Of a stretch of DNA of 64,000 nucleotides, positions 10,908 to 23,116 are shown piece by piece. This DNA is from Pleurodeles waltl (Eukaryota > Chordata > Amphibia > Caudata > Salamandridae), in contig NC_090447.1 of NCBI RefSeq assembly GCF_031143425.1, forward strand, positions 138,217,106 through 138,281,105. The letters run 5' to 3'. The stretch's first letter is position 1. Each line of letters opens with the position of its first letter. Under the pieces are notes generated by a model. That model saw only the letters and a program-made list of their open reading frames with translations. It made no database searches and had not been told where the DNA came from. A program made the position numbers and the translations under genes.

Positions 10908-11525
10908 TCAGACAGAAGCAGACCTATACAAAGATTGTAAGACCCCTCTTCTGAAATTCAAGTGACCAGGTTGAGCACAGTTCAAGTGATAAGGTCTGGT
11001 AAACGTGGTTTCAGATGCCCAGATACTGACACTGCACCTTTCATCCAAGGAAACCCCTTTAAAAGCAGCCCAAGAGGCAGAGAGCCCCCTAGTTGAAGGT
11101 GCCTTGATATTCTCTGGACAAGGCATATGCCAAGGAAATTGTGTTCCTAATCCAGTGACTGAAAGTCAACTTAGAGGCAGCTTTACCACATTCTGCAAGA
11201 CCAAAAATCACCTAAGATTTACTGATCTGTTAACATACACAGATAAAGTACGCTTAACATCCAGTGTGTGCAACAACTGTTCCTCTGGAGAAAAAGGAAA
11301 AGGACAGAGACATGGTAATAAACATTCTTGTAAAGAATGGAATTTAGAAGCAATTTTAGGAAGAGATCCAGTATCTAGCTTGGGAACCACAGCATCCTCC
11401 ATATGTATTAAAAATGGTAGGAGAACACCACAGACTAGTCAATTCACCCAATTGCCCTGAAGAAGGAATAGCCACCAGGAAAGCAATCTTAAAAGAAAAA
11501 AACTTTAGATCCATCCAAGACAAAA
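10908..11525 (-). pseudogene. DIRS tyrosine recombinase, C-terminal part (copy 2)
   Basis: Same frames as in copy 1 (11402-11208 and 11126-10908), including the PSTRG...ASWAA block. The two fragments translate identically to copy 1, which shows how recent the duplication is compared with the decay of the element. Confidence 0.8.
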
Positions 11526-12057
11526 GGGGTCATTAGAACCCTGGCGGTCAAAGACCGCCAGGGCTGTTGTGGCGATTGAACCGCCAAAAGGCTGGCGGTG
11601 CAATCCCGGGAATTATGACTGAGGCGGAAGCGCTGCGGTCGCACCACCGGGGCCGGCGGTTTCCCGCCACATTTGCCCCGGCAGTGATAATCCACACCCA
11701 GGGGATTACAAGTCCCCGACCGCCAGCCTTTTCCTGGCGGTTTGAGCGGCCAGGAACAGGCTGGTGGTTCGGGAGTCGGGGGCCCCTGGGGGCCCCTGCA
11801 CTGCCCATGCCACTGGCATGGGCAGTGTAAAAAGCGTGACGGGTGCAACTGCACCCGTCGCACAGCCGCAACACCACTGGCTCTATTTGGAGCCGGCTCC
11901 TGTGTTGCGGCTGAGATTCCTGCTGGGCCAGCAGGCGGAAACCAGGTTTCCGCCCGCCGGCCCAGCGGGGATCTCATAATGACCGCAGCGGGAGTACAGC
12001 TGCATTGGCGGCCGCCCCGCGGTCAGATCGCCGCCCGCCAAGGTCATAATGAGGGCC
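11526..12057. mobile_element. Hairpin-cassette MITE H1 (copy 2)
   Basis: Duplicate of 2127-2658 with the same AAA flanks. A few substitutions break pairing, for example accgccaaaaggctggcggt, where copy 1 has accgccaacaggctggcggt. Copy 2 also has gctgcggtcgcacc, where copy 1 has gccacggtcgcacc. Confidence 0.85.
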
Positions 12058-12851
12058 AAAGTTTCAAAAGGTGGAGACGGAAGGGCATGAAGAACCAAAG
12101 AAAGATCCCAAAAAGGTACAGGAACACAGGACTTCACCAAAGAAGAGAACAGAAAGAAAATGGAAATCTATCTGGACACCAACGGTTTAGAATTCTCAGA
12201 AAAAGACACAGAATCAGGAAACACCAGGACACCAGCCAATTGGCCTTTGACAGTAGACATAGCATAACCTTTCTCATAACCCTCCACAAAAACTTGCAAA
12301 ATATCAGAAATTGGACAAGAAAAGGCTGTGAACGGAATACCAGGAGTCAAAATTAGCCCAGTGTTTAGAGTAAGATAATAGAGTAGTCTATACCATAGAA
12401 ATAATATGAGCAGGCAAACCTTGCCTCAGCAAAGTCCTCCGTTCAAACTACAAACCGCAATCATTAGTGGTACTGGAAGGTGTGGACTGAGAGACCTCAA
12501 CTGAGACAGGAATCTTGGAAGGATCTAAGGAGGTTGAATAGCCAGGTCCTGCAAAAGGGAAGAACAGCCCCAATCTGTGCTTTGTCCTGCTGAAACTTCC
12601 TTAATAGGGACTGAATGAGAGGGGAGGAAGGAAATGCAGAGAGCAGAACTGGAGGCTACTGGATTATTAATGTGCCCACTCCCCAAGCCCCCTCCTCTGC
12701 ACGCCTGGAACAAAACTGAGGAAGAAGCAAGGTTTTTCAGGAAGCGAACAGATCCAACTGAGGTTAACCAAACGTCCTGCAAAAATACTAGAGGGGAGAG
12801 TCTCAGCTTAAGGGATGATGGATAGTTCTGGCTTAATGTGTATGACATTAT
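12058..12851 (-). pseudogene. DIRS recombinase N-terminal domain and linker (copy 2)
   Basis: Duplicate of 2659-3452, with GYEKGYAMSTVKGQLAGVLVF at 12350-12168 and the linker remnant at 12851-12525. Nearly identical to copy 1. Confidence 0.72.
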
Positions 12852-13429
12852 GGGGGTCATTCTGACCCTGGCGGTAATTACCGCCATGGCGGAGGTCGGC
12901 GGTAGCACCGCCAACAGGCTGGCGGTGCACCGCTGGGCATTCTGACCGCGGCGGTTCAGCCGCGGCCAGAAACGGAAAGTCGGCGGTGTACCGCCGACTT
13001 CCCGTTGCCCTTGAGAATCCTCCATGGCGGCGGAGCGCGCTCCGCCGCCATGAGGATTCTGACACCCCCTACCGCCATCCGGTTCCTGCCGGTTCTCCCG
13101 CCAGGAACAGGATGGCGGTAGGGGGTGCCGCGGGGCCCCAGTAAGAGGGCACCACGAAGAATTTCAGTGTCTGCTTTGCAGGCACTGAAATTCGCGACGG
13201 GTGCAACTGCACCCGTCGCACCTTCCCACTCCGCCGGCTCCATTCTGAGCCGGCGTCCTCGTGGGAAGGGTGTTTCCCGCTGGGCTGGCGGGCGGACTTT
13301 CGGCGGTCGCCCGCTGGCCCAGTGGGAAAGCCAGAATGACCGCCGTGGTCTTTTGACCGCGGAGCGGTCTTTCGGCGGGAACCGCTTGGTGGGCGGCGAC
13401 CGCCGTCCGCCGCGGTCAGAATCACCCCC
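12852..13429. mobile_element. Hairpin-cassette MITE H2 (copy 2, +19 bp)
   Basis: Same ends and TAT flanks as 3453-4011. Near the right end it reads tggtcttttgaccgcggagc where copy 1 has a shorter run. The extra bases complete another ggtc...gacc palindrome, so either copy 1 lost an arm or copy 2 gained one. Confidence 0.87.
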
Positions 13430-13787
13430 TATATTGTCTAAGCCCCTGATATTCTGAGAAAGAATGGACCGAAGATAGTGCTCTGCCCAATGTGCAATCG
13501 AACAAGCCAATTGATTGAGTGTCTGACTGTGAGTACTCCCCTGATAGTTGATGAGGGGAACAGTCACTGTATTGTGTGAGTGCACCAACACATTGCAATC
13601 CAGCCAATGTGCCTGGAAATGCCGGAGGACAATTTCTACATCTGACAATTCCTTTTAATTGGATGATCAACATGTTTCCAATGGAAACTAACAAGCCTGA
13701 ACAAACCAATGAGTCAAAGTAGCACCCCCATTCAAGGGTGCTCACATCCGTTGTCAGTACAACAGGAGGGGAGGGATGCATAATCAT
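13430..13787 (-). pseudogene. DIRS RNase H domain (copy 2)
   Basis: Duplicate of 4012-4369, with the TTDVSTLEWG start and the same internal frameshift. Confidence 0.77.
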
Positions 13788-13976
13788 ACCCTAGTTGAGA
13801 TTGAACGAGCTCAAACACCATTGCAGATTGAAGACAATCTCTGGAGATACTATGATTTGAAGAGATGTGTCCCGGATGGGAAACCTTATAAATTCATACA
13901 GATGCCACAGTAAACATTGCAGATGCAGTCTGGCCTATTGCACTGTGAAAACAGAGGCTGCCATATGACCCTACAC

Positions 13977-14824
13977 CTATATCCACTGGTACAGTGTTAC
14001 AGACTTCTGGGCCAACAGTGCTGTCAGAAGTGACTTTAGATGCTGTATGCTGGATTGGGGAAGAAACACTCTATCCAGTATGGTATTGAATTCTTCCCCT
14101 ATAAATAACCTCCAAGTTGGAGGCTGGAGGTTGCCCTTCAGGAAATTCAGAAAAAAGCCATGACTTTCAAGTGTCTCAATGGTCTGAGCTAGATGCTGCT
14201 GCAATATAGGAGTTGAAGGAGCCTGGAGGAGCCAGTGGTCCAGATAGGGTAATACTGATCTTCCCTGGAGATGCAGATGAGTCACCAATGGAGCTACAAC
14301 CTTCGTGAACACTCTGGGTGAGGAACAAAGACCGAAGGGTAGGATGCAATACTGCCAATGATGTCCCATCGTTGCAAACTGGAGATATTTCTGAAACTCC
14401 TGAGCCATGGGGGCATGAAGAAACACTTCCTGGAGATTCAATGTTGTCATGACATAACTTGACTAAATCAATAGAATGATGTGTTGCAAAGTTTTGATTT
14501 TGAAAGGAATCTCCTGAACATATGTGTCAGTGATCTGAGATTGATAACAATACAAAATCGCTCATTTTACCTTTTGGACCAGGAATATGACTGAATAGAC
14601 CACTCGGCCCGTTGAACTATGGGCACAGAACAATTGTCTGTTTCTTAAGGACAACTGTATGCCTCTCTCCAATGCTTACCATTTGACTGGATCCTTAGGG
14701 AGAGGTGTAACCGAAGTCCCTGAAGAAGTTTGAGATGACAGGAACTTGATTTTGTAAACCTTGGCCAAGATGCTCAGCAGCCATTTGTCAAATTTCAGGA
14801 GACACCAGGTGCCCAGAAACTGAC
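13977..14824 (-). pseudogene. DIRS reverse transcriptase (copy 2)
   Basis: Duplicate of 4559-5406; the 157-residue frame is unchanged, including YLDHWLL in place of YLDDWL. The remaining RT N-terminal stretch is at 15632-15447, beyond H3, and abuts the Gmr1-like LTR. Confidence 0.85.
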
Positions 14825-14827
14825 AAA

Positions 14828-15446
14828 GGGGGTCATTCCGACCTCGGCGGGCACCGCCCGCTGGGCGGAAACCGCCCAAACACCGCCCCGCGGTCAGATG
14901 ACCGCGGGGCATTCCGACTTTCCCGCTGGGCCGGCGGGCGATCTGCAAAAGATCGCCCGCCGGCCCAGCGGGAAAGCCCCAGCAAAGATGAAGCCGGCTC
15001 CGAATGGAGCCGGCGGATTTGCTGAGGTGCGACGGGTGCAGTGGCACCCGTTGCGATTTTCAGTGTCTGCCAAGCAGACACTGAAAATCTTGCTGGGGCC
15101 CTGTTAGGGGGCCCCTGCACTGCCCATGCCAGTGGCATGGGCAGTGCAGGGGCCCCCAGGGGCCCCACGAAAACGTTCCCGCCAGCCTCTTCCTGGCGGT
15201 GTAAACCGCCAGGAACAGGCTAGCGGGAAGGGGGTCGGAATCCCCATGGCGGCGCTGCTTGCAGCACCGCCATGGAGGATTCCTTTGGCCAGGGGAAAAC
15301 CGGCGGGAAACCGCCGGTTTCCCTTTTCTGACCGCGGCTTTACCGCCGCGGTCAGAATTGGCCAGGAAGCACCGCCAGCCTGTTGGCGGTGCTTCCGTGG
15401 TCGTTGGCCCTGGCGGTCAATGACCGCCAGGGTCAGAATGACCCCC
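14828..15446. mobile_element. Hairpin-cassette MITE H3 (copy 2)
   Basis: Duplicate of 5410-6037 with AAA flanks, 619 bp against 628 bp. The difference is one fewer gggcggcgg-type unit near the left end. The stem around 14925-14985 is perfect here. Confidence 0.88.
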
Positions 15447-15632
15447 AAAGTCTCCCAACAACTACAAGTGTCTCTCAAGTTGAGGCACTAGTGGCACAGT
15501 CAGAAATGCTGGACGTCATTTCCATTCTCTGAATGATGTTTCTTCTGGAACTTCCCCTGGAAACCTTTCCCTTGAACTTTTCGACCTCTGCACTGGTCTG
15601 CTGGTGGCAAGATGAATGACAAAAGAGCTTGG

Positions 15633-18407
15633 TGCAGGAGACTGGCCTGGTCTGTGGTGGATACCGAAGGTACTTACACCTTATACCAGGTCCAGGTATC
15701 CCGTATTAGTGTGGTATAGTCAGTGTCAGGAAGCCAGGCTCTCTAGAGGTAGCTGTGGATGAGCAGCCAAGGTTTATCTAGGTGACATGCAAATCTCATG
15801 CAATACCACTGTAGTCACACACAGTACTTACACACATGAAAAGAAAATTCTCAGGGCCTGATTACAACCATGGCCGATGGGATTACTCCATCCCAAACGT
15901 GATGGATATCCCATCAGCTGTATTACAAGTTCCATTATATTTTATGGAACTTGTAAAACGGCGGACGATATGTCCGTCACTTTTGGGACTGAGTAATCCC
16001 CTCTGCCAAGGACGTAATCAGGCCCTCAGTGATACAAAAATAAAGGTACTTTCTTTTGGTGACACAAATACCAAAAGTACCATAGAGGCTATATTCCCTT
16101 AGGAGGTAAGTAATACAGATTATATACACTAGTATGCAGAAATAGTTATAAAACAGTTAGAAAACAGTGCAATATAGTGAAAATCACAATATAGAATAAT
16201 GTCCCTGGGGGAGGAGAAACCATTTACTAAAAAAGTGGAATGCAGGAGCCGGTCCCCCACCTAGGTAAGTGGAGTGTGCAGAGGGGTGCTGGGAGTACTA
16301 GGAAAGCCCAAAGTTAAGTACTACAACACCCTCCAACGACCAGGAAAGCAGGAGTAAATCACAGTAAATTCCCCAGAACACCCACTTAGAAGAGAAGAAG
16401 TGTAATGCAAAGCCCAGAAGAGACTGCAAGACACCAAAGGTGGATTCCTGGGCAAGACAACCTGTACAGGAAGGGGACCAAGTCCAAGAAGCACAGCAGA
16501 GTCCAGGAAGAGCGGGAGCCCCTACCCACCAGGATGAAGGTGCAAGAAGTGAGCCACAGGTGAAGAAGAATCGTCAGCACTGCACCCAAAAAGGCAAAGT
16601 CGGGTTCCTAGAGGATTCAGGTGATGTCCCAAGCCGGATGGAAGATTGCAGCCTGGTTTGCGTCTTCTTGTTCCGCCAACAAGCCTTGGCACATGCAAAA
16701 CTCACGGTTAGCAGAAAGTGGAGCTGCCGGGGACCAGGAAGGACCAGGTGGACTCTACCCAGGAGAGGGAGCCAGAGGAGCCCTTCAGTGACACAGAGAG
16801 CCCCAGAAGCCCAGGCAGCACCCACAGAAGTCCCACAGGACGGGGACAGCAGAGTCGCAGAAGAGGCACATGCAGCACTACAAGAACAGCTCCTGCCGGA
16901 GAACCACCCAAGTTGGATAGCTGGAAGAGAGGACCATTAGGAAAACTTTAGTCTATCACACATGATGCAGTATCCATGCAACTCAGCAGGAGAGAGGATC
17001 CACGCAGCCGGTCATCATCTCAGTTGGTGCCTGCAGAAGCAGAAGAGTGACTCCTTCACTCCAAGGGAGATTCCTTCTTTCTTCTGATGCAGGCTCAAGA
17101 TGAGCTGTCCTCAGAGGATGCACAACCGGGGAAATGTTGCAGTTGCTGGCAGGGGCTGGAGATACAATATTGCGGAAGGTGTCTTGCTTCTTTGTTGCAG
17201 CTTGTAGGGTCCTGAAGATTCCAGATGCAGTTTCTATGGTCAGAAGTTAAAGTGGAGGGTGCAGAGGATCCTAACTAGCCCTGAAAGGGAGATTGGTCAC
17301 CACCTATCAGGAGGGTGGTCTGACGTACACCTGCTGGCACTGGCCACTCAGATGCTCCCAGAGTTGCTTGCCAACCTGGAATCAAAGATGGCAAAACCAA
17401 GGGACCCTCTGGAGGAGATCTGAGCACCACCCCTGAGGTGGTGATGGACAGGGAAGTGGTCACTCCATTTTCCTTTGTCTAGTTTCATCCCCGAGCATGG
17501 ACTGGGGGTCCCTGAAATGGTGTAGACTTGTTTATGCAAGGAAGGCACCAAATGTGTCCTTCTAAGCATTTCCAGTGGCTTGGGGAAGCAACCTTTCCTA
17601 AGCCTGTAATACCTATTTCAAAAGGGAAAAGTTGTAACACCCCTCTCCCAAAGGAAATCCTTTGTTCTGCCTTCCTGGGCTCGAGCTTTTCAAGCAACAG
17701 GAGGGCAGAAACCTGTCTGGGACGTGGCAGCAGCTTGGTCAGCCTGGAAACACTCAGAAGGCTCTATTGGCAATACTGGCGGTCCTCGAAGGAGCGCCCA
17801 GAGTGCACGGAATCATACAACCAAACCTTGCAAAAGCCTCAGGGTATGATTCCAACATGTTTGATACCTATGTTCGGAGTTACCTTTCTGTAGCTGGACA
17901 TAGGTGGTGAGCTATGTTCAGTACACGCATAAAATGGCACCCGCACTCATGAAGTTCAGGAATATGGGCCTGGAGTTTGTGGGGGCACCTCTGCTAATGC
18001 AGGGGTACCCTCATACACAGATACTTGGCACCCTGCCCTCTGTGCTCGGAGGCCTGACCTAGGGGTGACTTATAAGTGACCTAGTGCAGTGAAAAGTGTC
18101 AGTGAAAGGGTGATGGCACCTTTTCATGCAGGCCGCAATGGTAGTCCTGCTGAACCCTCTGCTTGGGCACTCCCTACGGGTGGCAAAATATATGCTGGAA
18201 CCCCAATGCCCTGGGTACCGAGGTACTATATACTAGGGACTTATAATGGGGCACCAGTGTGCCAATTGTGGGTAAAATGCAGAGCTTTGGGAGAGAGAGC
18301 ATAATCACTGATCCTGGTTAGCAGGATCCTAGTGAACACAGTCAAACACACTGACATCAGGCAGAAAAAGGGGGTAACAATGCCAAGAAAGAGGGTACTT
18401 TACTACA
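15633..18407 (-). mobile_element. Gmr1-like 3' LTR (left), with 172-bp MITE
   Basis: TG...CA bounded (TGCAGGAGACTGG to GGGTACTTTACTACA). Without the MITE it is about 2.6 kb, unusually long. It aligns with the split right-hand LTR, but the first 100 bp differ at roughly a fifth of sites by eye, so the insertion is old. Confidence 0.87.
15854..16025. mobile_element. 172-bp Harbinger-like MITE inside the LTR (copy 2)
   Basis: Same as 6445-6616: 12-bp perfect inverted ends, TCA duplicated on both sides. A few base changes near the right end distinguish it from copy 1. Confidence 0.9.
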
Positions 18408-18426
18408 CAACCCCCTCAAACGAGGG
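18408..18426 (-). other. Putative polypurine tract of the Gmr1-like element
   Basis: On the minus strand TTTGAGGGGGTTG directly precedes the LTR start TGTAG. A G-rich purine run at this place primes plus-strand DNA synthesis in LTR elements. Confidence 0.55.
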
Positions 18427-18429
18427 GCA

Positions 18430-19423
18430 AGAAGGCCAACCTTGCCCAGATGAGTCTTCCTTGTCTAAGTGGAAATATCTGTAGATTCCATCTGCATTGG
18501 AGTGGTTAGTCCCAGGTCTATGTTCCACTGTAAAGTCCAAACCCTGTAGGGAAATGGACCACCTCAACGATTTGGGGGTTTTCTCCTTTCATCTGTTTAA
18601 GCCATAAGAGTAGTCTGTGGTCTGTCTGAACAATGAGGTGAGTACAAAGAGGTATGATCTCAACTTCTTCAGGGGTCAGATCACATCAAAGGCATCCCTC
18701 TCTATAGCTGACCAATGCTTTTCTCTGGGGGTCACCCTTCTGCTAATGAAAGCTACTGGTTGATTCTGGCCCTCTGTATTAAGTTGTGAGAGAACTGACC
18801 CAACCCCTACCTCTGAAGTATCAGTCTGAACTATGTACTTATTGTAGTACTTTGGGATCTTTAGAACAGGTGCAGAGCACATGGCCTGTTCAAGTTCCTC
18901 AAAAGCTTTTTTACAGCTGGCTGTCCATAATACCTTTATATGCATTTTCCTGGAGGTAAGTTCATTAATAGGGGCAACAATTGGGCCATAGTTCTTAATG
19001 AACCTCCTGTAATATACAGTGAGACCTAAGAAGGCTCTGACCTTGGTTTGTATGGTAGTGGGAGTCCAATCAAAAATGGTTTGGATTTTCCCCTGCAGTG
19101 GTTAAATCTGTTCCCCACCTACTAGGTGTCCAAGATAAATCACTTTATACTGCTCAATCTGGCACTTGATAGTGAGGCCTGCCTTTTGCAGAGCCTCCAA
19201 AACCTTCCAGAGGTGGACCAGGAGATCATCCAAGGTAGAGCTGAAGACAGCTATATCATCTAGATATGCTGTACTGAAGGCTTCCAAACCTTGAAGAACT
19301 GTGTTCACCAGCCTCTGAAAAGTGGCAGGTGCCTTCTTTAAACCAAAGGGCATTACTGTGAATTGATAGTACCCTCCAAAGGTAGAGAATGCAGTTTTAG
19401 GTTTAGCCTCTTTTGACAACTTA
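18430..19423 (-). pseudogene. Gmr1-like reverse transcriptase and RNase H
   Basis: The frame 19419-19102 reads TAFSTFGGYYQFTVMPFGLK and then AYLDDIAVFS, the Ty3/gypsy RT active site with both aspartates present. The frame 18945-18676 is RNase H, with KAFEELEQAMCSAPVLKIP and VQTDTSEVGVGSVLSQ. The RNase H tail (VEHRPGTNHSNADG equivalent) ends close to the polypurine tract. The RT N-terminal part is missing because Harbinger A and an associated deletion lie upstream at 19424. Frames are shifted between RT and RNase H. Confidence 0.88.
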
Positions 19424-19751
19424 GGCCCTCATTATGGACATGGTGGTCCGTTCCACTCCACCGGCGGTGGCGGAAGAAACCGCCAACAGAGGAGCCGTCA
19501 GGACCTCCAAATAATGAACCAAACGAAACACACGCATCCCGCGCACCATCCAACGCCAGGAAAGGAGTCTCGCTGACGACGGCAGAGTCCACCCACAGGC
19601 CGTCGGAAAGGCCCAACCCGCCCATCAAATTATGAACCACCATTCCGCTGCCAGTTCCGGGGCCGGAACTACCGCCACACAAAGCCAGGAGGAAATGAAA
19701 TACATAGAAGGAAACACTCACCGGTGTTTCACTAATCGTGCAGAGACAGCC

Positions 19752-19834
19752 ATGGACAGTGAGCTGCTGATCAGGCCAGCCCTGCTCCTTGCCATATACC
19801 CACACACCCGAGACCGCCAACGAAGATGACAATG
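19752..19834 (+). pseudogene. Harbinger A transposase, exon 1
   Basis: An 83-nt exon from ATG to the donor AATG|GTAAGT, encoding MDSELLIRP... and ending in an arginine-rich RQRR stretch. The equivalent exons in B (25367) and C (35577) are also exactly 83 nt and end in the same phase. An in-frame TGA (from CGA) near the end marks decay. Its role may be an N-terminal basic tail on the transposase; that is inference. Confidence 0.65.
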
Positions 19835-20086
19835 GTAAGTACCGCAACCTACGCCCCCCAACCCTTCCCAGCAGCACAAGTTAGATGCCCCACACCAAGA
19901 GGTACATACCCGACCGAAGGCAAAAGCAACTTGACCATAGTACATACAATAGCCCCACATCCATTAACAATTAAAACAAACACCAGGGTGGAACTGCGTA
20001 CAGCCCAAACACAGGCCACACAGAAACTTTAATTTGTAGCTCACTGAGCAAAACAGTGCCAACAGGGCCAATGGCCAGTCCATAAA

Positions 20087-22615
20087 ATGAAAATAGTCCT
20101 TGGCCACTACTGGCCACAACTGACTCCCACAAGTGCTGGGTACTCCACTGAACGGGGCACCATATGGGGATCCAGGCACCTCACGGAAGGGGGGCAAGGA
20201 GGGGTGGAGGTGAGAATTTTCACGTGGGGTGGGACTTTGACTTGCATGAGGAGGTTGGGGGGGTGGGCTTCTCCTTTGAAGGGGGTGGGGGCTGTTTGGC
20301 TCGGGTGGAGCTGGATGGTCTAGGCTCAGACCAGACTTCTTGACTGGGGAAGGAGCACAGGAATGGGAAGGTTGGACCGGGGTGGGCTGTGATGTGGAAG
20401 GAGCGGAAAGGGCAAGGCGGGGTGGGCCAGTGGGTTGGAACATGTCTGCACGGGAGAGGAAAAGTTTCTTGGGAGCAATTGGGGTGAGTGTGGATGAGGG
20501 CATGGGAGTGGAAGCAGAGGGAGTTGATGCATGGGGTGTAGGTGTGAGTGTAGTGGGTGCAGGTGACTGCTCAGTATGTTGTGGTGTGGTGGATGTCTGA
20601 TGGGTGGGTGTCTTGGTGCGTTTGTGTGTTTTGGGAGCTGGGGGGGTGGACAAAGAGGGAGATAACAGACAGCTAGTGTGGATGTATGTTGGGTGGGTGT
20701 CTGCAAGTCTGCTGAGTGTGCTGCATGTGTCAACTACAGTAGAGGTGGTGAGTGCAGGTGTGGTGTATGGGGTGTATGTATGGCTGTCTGCTATTGTGGT
20801 GAGTGCAGGAAGAGGAGCAGTAACTGAGGGAAGGTGCAGTGCATGAGGGTGTGGATGTAGAGGGGACAGACAGGGAGGCGGAAGAGGTGGGCACACTGGG
20901 GGAAGTGGACATTGTTGTGTGTGCAGTTGTCTGTTGGCTGTGTGAATGCTTGTGGCGGGAGGTGTGGTGCTTGTGTTTGGAAGTGTGTTTCTTGTGTGTT
21001 GATGTGGCAGCAAGCGGGTCTGATTGTGTGCTTTGGACGGGTGAAGGGAGTGGGGTGCTGGAAGGGGCAGAGGAGGTTGGAGGGGGGACAGAATGGCCAG
21101 GGAAACTGGCTGCCGTCCAAGAGGAGGCCAGAGCCTGAAAAGATCTCTGTTGGGCAGACACGGCACTGTGAATGCCATCCAGATAGGCATTGGTCTGCTG
21201 CACCTCTGATGCCATACCCTGGATGGCATTGACGATGGTTGTCTGCCCAACAGAGATGGTTCTCAGGAGGTCAATAGCCTTCTCTGTGAGGGCAGCAGGG
21301 CTGACTGGGGCAGGGGAGGAGGTGCCTGGGGCAAAGGAGACGCCCACCTTTCTGGGTGGGCGGGCACGGGCACCTCGGTGGGGAGCAGAAGGGAGGGCGG
21401 TGATGGTATAGGGGTGGCGGAAGATCTTACAGAAGTGGTGTGTCCACTAGGGTCCGCCACCGCTGGAGGACCCCCATTGGATGATGTCTCAGAGTCCCTA
21501 CCTCCTGTGGTAGTAGCCTCCCCCGTGGAAGTACTCTCGCCCTCCCACCCACTGGTCCCCTGGGCATCCATTGTCTCTGCCTCGGAGGATCCGTGGGCCT
21601 CTGCCTCCCCACTTGCCGGTGCCTCAGCTCCCTCGCCTGATGTTGATGCTGTACCAAACCAACACAAGGGAACAGGGATGGGGAGACAAAACAGGAGAGA
21701 CACTTGTAAATAGCTGAATGCTGATACACAATGGCCAGACATACAGCCGCCCAGCAAACACACCCAACAGGCAGCACCGCACACTATGCCCATGGCCATG
21801 CCCCTGACTATTGAGCAGAATAATGACCTACACCCATCCCCTGAAAGAGTATTGGAGCTGAGGTGGGTGAAACCTGACAGGGACACCCCTACACCCTTTG
21901 GGGAACATGCAGTAGATGGACACCAGTCAAAATCCCTGCTCTAAGCACCAGGAGCCCTATCGCACACACACTCATCCTTCCAGACTGAAGTATGGTCTGT
22001 GAGTACTCACCCTCTTGTGACTGCTGTGCAGCCTTCAAGCGCCCATCCAGGTCTGGGTACGCCACTGCCAGGATCCTTTGCCTGAGGGGGTCAGTTCCCG
22101 ACAGGCACCCCTTCCACGTTGGGAGGACTTCTCCAGCTGGGCCTCAGTGATCTTTCGCGCCCAGCGCCACAGGTCCTCCCACCTCTTTCGACAGTGGGTG
22201 CTCCGCCGGTTGTAGATCCCCAGGGTCTGTACCTCCTTGGCGATGGCATGCCAATGTGCCCTCTTCTGGTGTGCGCTGACCTAGTAAAGTGACACAGAAA
22301 TGGAACACAGAGGTCAGGCACCTGCACGATGGGAACAGCTGGCAGATTGTCAAACATAGGACTGACAGTACTCTCAGGCATGCAGGACAGTGGCACGCAG
22401 CATTCCATGCACCAAGGCCCATCCTGGATCACAGGAGCACACATATGTGCAATTCACTCCATCCATCACTCACACAGTGCCCCCCAAACCCGGACTCACC
22501 TGTACCTCTGGCCGGCTGTAGAGTCTGTCGTACCGGCGCAGGACCCCTTCCACTAGCTTCTCCAGTTCTTCCTGGGTGAAGGCCGGGGCCCTTTCCCCTG
22601 CACCACGTGGAACAT
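20087..22615 (-). pseudogene. Harbinger A Myb/SANT gene 1 (antisense in transposase intron 1)
   Basis: Exon 1 (22615-22500) encodes MDVPRGAGERAPAFTQEELE, ending at a GTGAGT donor. Exon 2 (22280-22011) continues with the tryptophan-bearing helices (HWHAIAKEVQTLGIYNRRS, CRKRWEDLWRWARK). Together they form a Myb/SANT-like domain of the type found in NAIF1 and in Harbinger second ORFs. Exon 3 (about 21653-20087) encodes a helix-forming segment (IDLLRTISVGQTTIVNAIQG), a His/Lys/Ser/Thr-rich stretch and a proline-rich tail with the KKLFLSRADMF motif. Such proteins bind transposon ends and bring the transposase to the nucleus. Frameshifts occur in exons 2 and 3. Confidence 0.78.
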
Positions 22616-23116
22616 CCATAGCCAGAGGCAGGTGACAGCAGTTCACAGAGTGGAGTACCTGTCCGCATGAGATCAGGGAGACAAGTGATCAAACGATGAC
22701 AAACGCGCGTACGTTCAAAAGCGGTATGCACCGTCACCAACGGCGGCGATCATGATGCAACAAGATTCCCCATTGGCATCCATGTTAGCCAATGAGGGTG
22801 CAAACAGTAGTCAACACCGCCGTACACTGTGACGTCAACCGCTAGAGGTATTAGGTCACTTCCACAACATCACCTACGCATCTTAAAATTCTTAATACTC
22901 ACAATGCAGGGCCTACTAGCCATATGAAGCACCTAAGTCTCTATCTATTGCTTATATTAGCACACATGATTTACTCTGTTTCCTCCTAGTGAGGTACATG
23001 TACATCTGTCAGGTTGCAGTAATTGTATAGACACTACTATGAACAATGCACTGCATGTATTCATCAAATAAGCCAATTTATGTGTGCACATCACTCCTAT
23101 TTTTTACCCCTCATAG

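Larger units (their letters stand above)
8832..18240. repeat. Tandem segmental duplication, copy 2 (complete, 9,409 bp)
   Basis: The complete unit of the duplication. 9400-18240 matches 1-8831, and 8832-9399 should match sequence just left of the window. After 18240 the LTR continues normally (ttataatggggcaccag), whereas at 8831 it is cut, so copy 2 is the one still joined to the rest of the Gmr1-like element. Net length change between copies is +19 bp (in H2) and -9 bp (in H3), plus scattered substitutions. Confidence 0.93.

Noticed and set aside
19964..21250. 428-codon open frame read as one long proline/serine/threonine protein
   Set aside because: Most of it is the tail of the Myb/SANT gene 1 exon 3, read across frame changes; splice signals and comparison with B and C indicate a multi-exon gene, so it was not listed as a separate protein.
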